DNA of 64,000 nt from assembly GCA_027605045.1 (NCBI GenBank), contig JAQFWX010000001.1, forward strand, positions 1,612,001-1,676,000, read 5' to 3'. This stretch comes from Phallus indusiatus (taxonomy: Eukaryota > Basidiomycota > Agaricomycetes > Phallales > Phallaceae). Under the pieces are notes generated by a model that saw only the letters and a program-made list of their open reading frames with translations, had not been told where the DNA came from and did not search any database. Positions 56,486 to 64,000 of this stretch are shown in pieces. Positions within the stretch are counted from its first letter, which is position 1; each line of letters starts with the position of its first letter. The position numbers and the translations under genes were made by a program.

Positions 56486-57340
56486 AAATGTGATTGTTTT
56501 CCGAGTTTCTAAATTCTTCGAGCTGACGGTGACACAGCTTCATATAGAAAAAGCCGTTCCTGGAACCGTCCATGTATCCTTAAAGATAGAAGATTATAAC
56601 CGTTAGTGCACCTACCTTTTTCTGCTTCGTCCTAATAACATCATTGTGGCATATAGTGAATAGAGTAAAGGTGTGCCAGTTTTCTTGAAGCGCTTTAGTA
56701 CTCCAGCTGACACCTGTTCTTTGAACGGACCGTCCATGGTGGGCTTATCTGCTCCCTCACCGATACCCTTGGCTCCCTGGCAGTCGGTTTGTCGAACTCT
56801 GTTCCAGTTTATGAAAAACTCTATTTGATGATGAAACAAAGCTTCGAAGGGCCACTTTATGACAGGTAGTTGTTTTTTAGAACAGCCGAGGCAATTTCAG
56901 TTCAATTCCAATTTTCCTAGGTGTCTCCACTGAGATTGGCACTTCATTTGTAAAAGCTGCCGGCACCACTGGTGATACCTTATATGCCAAGGCTGCTGTT
57001 GTTGGTCTTGGTAGGTATTTTGCATTCTTTAATGAGATTGCTAATGCTCATTCGAAATGTAAAGGGCGGTCACTTGCGTACACGCGCATCGAATTCACGA
57101 ACCCCTCTGGGCAACTGATTGCATTTGGACGTACGTTGCCCAGGTTTATAAGCACAAACAATGTCTAAAAGAAATTCTAGATCATACCAAATTTATTGGG
57201 AAGAGTCACGATAGTCCTGTAAGGATTGTTGCCTTGCCGACTTTTTTTGTTACTCACGTTTTTTCCTGTTTTTGAAGAAAAATGTCAAGTTTTCGGATGA
57301 CGGTGAGACAGTGATAGAAGGCGAAGATTTAGAAGAGTAG
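56486..57340 (+). pseudogene. ACOT13-like hotdog acyl-CoA thioesterase, apparent 1-nt deletion; 5' end unresolved
   Basis: Exons, as far as resolved: about 56486-56601, 56707-56786, 56842-56865, 56921-57010, 57065-57130, 57181-57218 and 57278-57340. Read together they follow the human ACOT13 pattern: AVPGTVHVSLKIEDYN, NG then VHGGLICSLTDTLGSLAV, SKGHFMTG, VSTEIGTSFVKAAGTTGD, GRSLAYTRIEF, then HTKFIG and an acidic tail ending DLEE. The HGG and Asp catalytic motifs are present, and the downstream introns are clean and in phase. In exon 2 the codons expected for N-G-T-V-H read AACGGACCGTCCAT, one base short, and no alternative acceptor avoids the stop in the other frame. Either the gene is broken, the base is a sequencing or assembly error, or the exon boundary is unusual. 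No convincing start codon was found, so the 5' end is approximate. Confidence 0.6.
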
Positions 57341-57568
57341 ATTTTGTATTCTTTACCAAACTGTCTATCTTTGCGTACGTTACTTGGCTCTGTGATTTGA
57401 GTTTGCCTGCCACTCGGACTCAAGAGTCGTGACATGATAATTCAGTGACGGAAGCATTCTCACGAATCTCCATACCGCATCACGTCGCGAATCGTGAATA
57501 CTACCATACTACTACTACTACTCCTTTCAGAATTTGAGAAATAATTCAGTTCATCTATATACACGTTT

Positions 57569-59905
57569 ATGAGCGACGCTTTTGAGCTTGACTCGGGTTC
57601 GGCTCTTTCTCAGTTTCCATCGCGCTCGCCACGTCGTCGACTACTTTCAAGGAATTCCACTGTTAGTAGGCAAAGCCGCGCAAAGTATGTCATCTCGTTC
57701 TTGTCCTGGACGTATAACAGATCAATAAATTTTCGGTAATCGACATGAAATTAGCTCAGATGCATCTGACATCGTTTCGCCCATTCCGAGGCGTCATCAT
57801 TTACTGCAGCGTTCGGACTCACAATGGTTGTATACCTCTGAAATCTCGCAACGCCCTTCCCGATCCGCTTCGCCTACCATCTCGTTAACTAGCGAAACTT
57901 TAAGTAAACGCAGCCGAATGCTCAACTTTTCTGCATTGTCAAAGGAGAAGGGGCCTCCAACCGTGGCCGCACAAGAGCTACGTGGCTGGGGACGAAAATG
58001 GATTCGTTGGATGCACCATAACGGGAGACGAGTTTACGTCATTCCATGTATTGTGTTAGGTGCCGCTCTGATAAAATGGACTGTGGGTCTGGGTGGCTAC
58101 TCAGGTTTGTTCAGAACTTTAGGTTTTCTTCCTTTCGAACTTAGCCTTCGTTTAGGGTACCGCACACCTCCAATGTATGGCGATTATGAAGCTCAAAGGC
58201 ATTGGCTCGAAATTACTACCGCCTTACCATTTCGACAATGGTACACATATGATCTCCAGTATTGGGGCTTAGACTATCCACCCTTGACTGGATATCACTC
58301 GTGGTTGCTTGGTACAATGTCGGTGAATGTTCAGTTATTTCGCAAGGAGAGCTTGTTTAATTCGTGTTGATAGAGGCACATGGATCGATCCGTCTTGGTT
58401 CGAGCTAGATAAATCTCGTGGAATAGAAACTCCCGAGAGCAAAGTTTACATGCGGGCGACTGTTTTCCTCTCAGATTTACTAATTTACTTTCCGTCTGTC
58501 GTACTATTTGTACGTCAGTTTTTGACTCATCGTTCAAGACGAACCCAGGTATGACATATCTTCTATCGACTACCAGATGGCACCCCGCTCATAACGTTAT
58601 TCAAGCATCTAGCATTACTTCTTTTACTCTTTCAACCAGCCCTCATTTTAATTGATTCGGGCCACTTTCAATACAACTCTGTCATGCTCGGATTCACGTT
58701 ACTCTGTCTTAACTATCTCAGCTCCTCCTCGGACTTGATAGCTGCTTTCTTCTTCGTTTTAAGTTTGGGATTCAAACAAATGTCTTTATACTATGCTCCG
58801 GCCATTGGCTCGTATTATCTTGGAAAATGTATTCTTCTTGGACCAATTGAAGGGTATGCCGTTTCTTCCTCTTCTCAATCGTTGATGATAACTTCAATAT
58901 GCTATAGTCGCAAGTTGTTCGTTAGACTAGGCATTGTTACATTGGCAACACTATTAATTTTATTCTCCCCTTGGCTGCTTACCGGGACCATCTTGGATCC
59001 TATTACGCGTATCTTTCCGTTTAATCGTGGACTATTCGAAGACAAAGTTGCTAATTTTTGGTGCGCAAGCGATGTGGTTCTAAAATGGCGACGATGGTTG
59101 GGCAGTGCTATTCTTCTTCGACTATCAACCCTGTTCACGCTCGTCGGGTTTGCACCTGCTGCATGGGGATTGATAGCCAATGCTTGGATTATCTCAAGAA
59201 AAAGTCAGGGTGCGGCAGCAGAAAAAATGGCTTCGGGAGACGTCCCGTCACCGACCTTGGCTTTGCTTCCGTACGCGTTACTGACGTCGTCACTGTCCTT
59301 CTTTCTGTTCTCGTTCCAAGTTCACGAGAAATCGATTCTGTTACCTTTGCTGCCTGCTACGCTAATTTTGTCCGGTGCAGAGAGTGGGGGTGGAGGTGAG
59401 GATTGGGAATGGGGTATATTGTTTAACAACACAGCTGTATTTAGGTGAGGCTCATTCATGTTGCTGGCATTGATCACTCATTATTCTATTAGTATGTGGC
59501 CTCTTCTGAAGAGAGATGGTCAGGGTCTGCAATACATACTATTGCCTATTCTATGGAACACTGCGATCGGCTACAACGTGTTTCGAATACGGTCGGGAAC
59601 GATCGTGTTCCTCTTATCAACGGTATGTGAACAACCATTTATTTTCGTCTAGAATCTTTGATTGATATGGGTATCAGTTTGTTTATTGCGGCATGGCAAC
59701 TCTCCATGTGACCGAGGCTGTGTTCGAACCTCCTGCGCGTTATCCTGACTTGTTCCCTGTTCTTAATGTTTTGATTTGTGCTCCGACTTTCGTCTGCGTC
59801 TGGCTCTGGAGCATAAAACGCGGAATTGAAGTCGGCTGGGCGTTGACACCGACTTCGGCGGGATCTAACAAAACACGTGTGGAAGAGAAGGAAAAGGAAA
59901 AGTGA
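57569..59905 (+). CDS. ALG6: Dolichyl-phosphate-glucose Man9GlcNAc2-PP-dolichol alpha-1,3-glucosyltransferase (ALG6)
   Basis: Seven exons: 57569-57684, 57755-58318, 58374-58548, 58606-58853, 58908-59444, 59493-59622 and 59678-59905, giving 665 aa. The protein is a multi-pass ER membrane enzyme that adds the first glucose to the lipid-linked N-glycan precursor. Diagnostic luminal motifs are [62 protein letters not shown]-like, [31 protein letters not shown] and [11 protein letters not shown]. The N-terminal ~130 aa are Ser/Arg-rich and extra compared with yeast. The intron 58854-58907 is 54 nt with no stop in frame, so retention would add 18 residues. The C-terminus ends EKEKEK, compatible with a KxKxx ER-retrieval signal. 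The stop of the thioesterase lies 228 bp upstream on the same strand. Confidence 0.94.
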
Positions 59906-60185
59906 TATAATTTGTATTGTATTGTACATATAATAAATAATATCATGCGAAGAATGATAGTCAACTTGATTTAATTTGTTGGACATCAGGTCGAATCAGC
60001 GCGTCTTATTTGTCCTCTACGGCGCTAAATGCCTCCTGAGTGTTCTCGCTCGAACTACTATTCTGCATATTTTGCTTGTGCCGGATCACTGAGCAAAAAA
60101 CACGCTTTTCCCTGTTTCTTCTTTTCAAAGTTCTCTTTCGACCGAATTATACCCCTTCCTACCATTCTATCCCTGGCGTTGAGAG

Positions 60186-62526
60186 ATGACGGCCGTTGCT
60201 GTTACCAGCACTGCTCATAATCCGCTGGCTCCGTCATGGGACGAAGCCATAGTACCCACATTGCGGAAACGTGCGTAGCCGATTTTTAACCTTTTCTTCG
60301 CTTGAACGATGCTTACGAGTCGACAGGGCTTGAGAGCGAGTCTCGCATGCTCACCCAGCGGTTGTCGACCATTTCTGGTGGTTCTGCGGACGACGCGAAG
60401 CAGCAACCTCAACCTCAAGAAGAACCTCACGATACCCGCCCTCCTACTTCATCTTCACGTCGCACACCTAATGGGACAAGATCTCACACACCCACCAACC
60501 CAAATCACTTGCCGCGACCAAGTGCTATACCTCGACCAAGTTTCTCGCGACCCGGTGAGCGTCCCATTACGCCGGCAAATCGTAACCACGCAGCAGCACC
60601 AGCTGAGCCTTCGTCGTCACATGAAAATCAGTCAACCACAGCCACCTCAGCGCGTAAACGAACTCAGTCTACACCATTCCCTTTTGACCCGCCTCCCGAC
60701 CCTCCCAACTCTTCCCTACCGAATGGAAAACAGTCCACATCTTCAAACAACTCCAATTCCGGAGCAGCTAAATCTAATGGGGGACGCACTACCCCGACTC
60801 CGAGTCGCATACCCACTGTCCCCTCTCGAATACGAAGCGGAAGCCAGTCAAGTCAAGGGCTGAACACAATCGGAAAATCAGTCGGTGCAAAAATTGCGCC
60901 TTCAGAACCAAATTCAACTCACATTTCAGAATCTCCATCTACATTAAATCCTGTACCGCCTTCGTCTGCTAGTACCAGTGCATCACGTCACCGTGCGTCG
61001 GAAGATCATCAGGGCTATCGCGCTAATAAGCAATCACATGCAGGGAGAGAGGAAAGTGTTAATGAACGCCTCTCGTCTGATGAAGAAAAGCCGTTTGTTC
61101 ATTGGTACCGCGGCGATGTTTCTCGAAACGGTGGTGTTGGAGAGTACCGAGTAGGGAAGCGAGAGGAAATGCTTGATATCGCCAGCTTTGGTCATAAGCC
61201 GTTAAATAAAGCTCGTCGCCCTCAAGAAAGTCATGGTCTTCCTCCAATGTTCAACGATCGGAGCTTGCGAAAACGTGCAGAAAGTATTTCGAGTATTGAA
61301 CGTACGAGCTTACATTTGGAGAATCCTGATGGGTCCATCACAGGAAGACTTTTAGATGAAGCGCCGCTAGAGGATCCCGAATTCAACAGTGTTAACAGAC
61401 GACCGCGAAGACAGAGCATTGCCAGTATGGAGCGGATGAGCTTGTACATGGAACCCGTCGAGGGTTTAGACGGCGTTCCGTCCTCGGAGGCCAAATCAAA
61501 TACGATGAACTCTGATTCACCAAGCCCAACCACACTCCCAGAACCCAAGAATAATTATCTTCCTTCCTCTGCTACACAAGGAAAACACCCACAATCAAGG
61601 ACAAGAAAGGTCTCCAATCCACGGCATGAATCGAAGGCAAGCACATCCACTACCGCATCTTTACCAGAAACACTCGCTTCACGAAAAGCTCGTGGGCGTA
61701 CGCAGTCTCCTGTAGAACGTTCAAAGACACCGCAAAAGAGAGTAGATCAGAAACGTTCAAAGAGTGCCGCGGATGCTGTGCTACACCTGAAACCTCCAGA
61801 TGGACCCGACGATTCTGAACTGACCCCTGACGCTATTCCCGATACGCGTACGCCAATACCTATTGACGGTAATTGGGATGAGGTATGTCGCACCTTTTTC
61901 TCTCTGAAGTTGTTGCCCTGGTGTTAACCTCATTCTTCGTCACAGATGGTTCTTCCGACTGTTGCTCGACGGATGGGCATTGAGTATGAGAAGAAAGATC
62001 CAGCAACTGCGAAATCATCAGAATCGCCTGTTGCTCCTGTATGTATATTCTTAATTGTTGGCATATATATTATATTAGAGCCATGTAATAACTATTTATT
62101 TCATAACTCTAGGCCCCCGGTACATTTGGATTCGATTACACCAAATACAGACCATGGCGACCGAGCGAAGAAGAGGCGATAGCTATGTCCGAATTCGGAA
62201 TGCGATCATCCCCACCTCCGCCGCCGCCACAGAATCTAGGAGAAGAAGAACTTAGACCACAGGAGCAACCTACACAACAGGAACCGTCAATCTCGCAGCC
62301 TTCATATGAAGTTCCGATTGAAAAACCACCCGAAGCCATACAACAAATGCGACCCAGACGAGACACGTTACCGCCTTTCGCTCATTACGCGGGAACGCAT
62401 CCTCCCAAAGAACGTCAAGATATGCCTCAAGTGGTTATTCATTCACAGGATATGGAAACACAGCGGGCGACAGTGTATGTTGAAGAAGGCGAGGAGACGC
62501 GTTGCTGCAAATGTATCATCATGTGA
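60186..62526 (+). CDS. Disordered Ser/Pro-rich protein with C-terminal CaaX box
   Basis: Exons are 60186-60270, 60327-61882, 61946-62038 and 62113-62526, giving 715 aa. The N-terminus reads SWDEAIVPTLRKRLESESR, probably a short ordered helix. About 400 aa of Ser/Pro/Arg-rich disordered sequence follow, with possible phosphosites and repeated SIxSxERxSLxLE-type motifs near residues 355 and 395. The short exon encodes MVLPTVARRMGIEYEKKDP. The last exon begins GTFGFDYTKYRPWRPSEEEA and runs to CCKCIIM. The final CIIM is a CaaX farnesylation signal with two further Cys upstream that could be palmitoylated, so a membrane-attached signalling or scaffold role is plausible. I do not recognise a named family. 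Junctions are GT-AG and frame-consistent. Confidence 0.8.
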
Positions 62527-64000
62527 TATGATTGGGAATTTTTTTTAATTATATGTCACCCTTGACTTTCGTCTTTTCCTCCCGGGTCTCAGCTTTAATC
62601 TACTCATCCGTCATTCATTCATTCTTTCATTATATCAATCAATTCATTCCAGCTGAACACGATATGTGCATTTACCTTCCCCAGTTTCTATGTCTCTCTT
62701 TCACTTTTTTTGGTCCCTCTCACCCGCCCCTTTTTCCTTCTTCCCTTATGCAAGTTGTATTTCCTGTCTCTCGCTCTTTCGACTATACACATAGGCAAAG
62801 CGGTAGTCCCTCTTGCCAACAATGTCGCAAACCAAATCTTAGAATATCTCTTCGGCTTAATCATTGTTGCGGATTAATATCATTATTGTTGGCAGATTTG
62901 CACTGCAAACCGCAGATATTCAATTACTATACATCGAGCGACGCCCGGCCGACGATTATTAAAAGTCGATAACCAAACCAATTTTAGTTTATTGATACGA
63001 CTGTTGGATAGGACTAGTGTTCCCAGCTTTTCCTTGGATACAAAGTAATAAAACGATTTATACCGAAATTATGATATAGTACGATCTCAGTTGGGATATG
63101 AATAATACTAATGACTATGCACATGTTAGCCTTACTGCCTGAAGAGGATTCAGGGAGCAACTGGGAGAAATACATGTCGATAAAACCGGCGCGATCATTG
63201 TAGGAAAGGAGATAATATGAATAGAGTTGCAGCATTGGTAGGTTGTCAAAACCTTATGTAACTTCGAAGGTAACATGCACCGTGCAAGCTCAAAAATGAG
63301 TTAGCATTATTGAGTCAATTGTAGTAAACCAAACCATTCGATACGACGATATTCCATGATTCAAAATAAATGGGAAATGTCAAATTGACTCGATAATTAG
63401 CAAGTGAACCAAGACAATCCGCCAAAATAAATTCGAAAACACAATTGTTCGTGGATATACATGTAACGCGGCATCGGCTCTGAGTTGAATCATCTGCCAG
63501 ACGGTGTTTTCCTCTTTGAGCCTGGGCCTAAAAGGGTCGTGAATTGGCTTTTCAGGTCTTCCTCACGAGCGCGTTCCAAAATAAGCATAAATACGATTAT
63601 CATCTATGCCGAATGCTTGAACTCGGTTCCGAGAACCTCGGCGTAACTGGAGCACACAGTAAGATAGTGAAACGACCTGAAACGACTCAGTGGAGGTTTA
63701 CTGCAAATCCAGGCGATTAGATTGAAGAAAACGAAAGATTGTCTCGCATATATTATTGTGCTGTCGTTCACGTTTAACCCTCCAAGGACAGAAGTGTAGA
63801 TTCATTATCACATTTGGTGAGGACATGCTTTTTGTAAAGGGCTGTCAAGCTTAATGCATGGGTCCGCCCGGGCCTGATCACCGGGTTCAAGTCTCAATCG
63901 AGATCTGCTCGTCACCGTGTTCGTGGTGTCGTCATTCTCGCCTATCAGTGCATCAGCTAGAAGATCAGACAAACTTTGCATGTCTGAAGCTTGATGCTAG
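62527..64000. other. Terminal 1.5 kb, no gene seen
   Basis: The left 400 bases are pyrimidine-rich and look like the 3' untranslated region of the CaaX protein gene. Nothing recognisable follows to the window end. A stretch near 63870-63890 (CGGGTTCAAGTCTC) loosely resembles a tRNA B box but lacks a matching T-stem and other tRNA parts. Confidence 0.4.

Noticed and set aside
56612..56839. Minus-strand open frame of 75 codons
   Set aside because: It is antisense to the thioesterase exons; the plus strand carries the HGG hotdog motif.
63870..63900. tRNA-like B box (GGTTCAAGTCTC)
   Set aside because: No complementary T-stem, A box or acceptor stem can be drawn around it.

Overview
The window is nuclear DNA of a basidiomycete fungus, most likely an agaricomycete. 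Genes are cut by many short (about 45-60 nt) GT-AG introns. The gene families fit this: LPxE-type F-box proteins, a DUF6533 membrane protein, an HNH_2 nuclease family, a Kre9/KNH GPI protein and a fungal MLKL-N-terminal-like protein. Several genes appear only as short open frames until spliced, so models were built by hand from splice sites, reading phase and family patterns. Exon coordinates are in the evidence fields.

Layout. 0-2.1 kb: a Ser-rich protein of unknown function. 3.6-9.8 kb: three tandem F-box genes on the minus strand, the middle one frameshifted. 10.8-11.4 kb: a small unknown two-exon gene. 11.4-15.3 kb: nothing supportable. 15.3-17.3 kb: a 13-exon DUF6533 membrane protein whose frame needs a 2-nt exon. 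17.5-19.1 kb: a METTL25-family methyltransferase. 20.3-23.8 kb: mitochondrial 2-oxoglutarate dehydrogenase E1. 26.0-27.2 kb: a polyQ low-complexity protein. 29.8-37.8 kb: five small secreted cysteine-rich proteins, with two decayed relics, inside a segmental duplication. 38.7-39.9 kb: a PPR protein, divergent from inorganic pyrophosphatase at 40.0-41.5 kb. 41.7-42.6 kb: a Cys-pair (zinc-binding) protein. 43.5-44.5 kb: a Kre9/KNH GPI-anchored protein. 45.6-48.3 kb: a 910-aa protein with an MLKL-like N-terminal bundle and a Cys/His cluster. 48.9-50.5 kb: an M20-family carbamoylase (beta-ureidopropionase type). 51.5-56.1 kb: three tandem HNH-nuclease genes. 56.5-57.3 kb: an ACOT13-like hotdog thioesterase with an apparent 1-nt deletion. 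57.6-59.9 kb: the ALG6 glucosyltransferase. 60.2-62.5 kb: a disordered protein ending in a CaaX box.

The window mixes housekeeping genes (OGDH E1, pyrophosphatase, ALG6, METTL25, carbamoylase) with lineage-specific, locally expanding families (F-box, Cys-rich secreted, HNH). Most promising for new biology are the cysteine-rich secreted cluster, the HNH proteins with their unrecognised C-terminal domain, the MLKL-like/Cys-His protein and the 2-nt exon. Everything here was read by eye; no alignment or database search was run.
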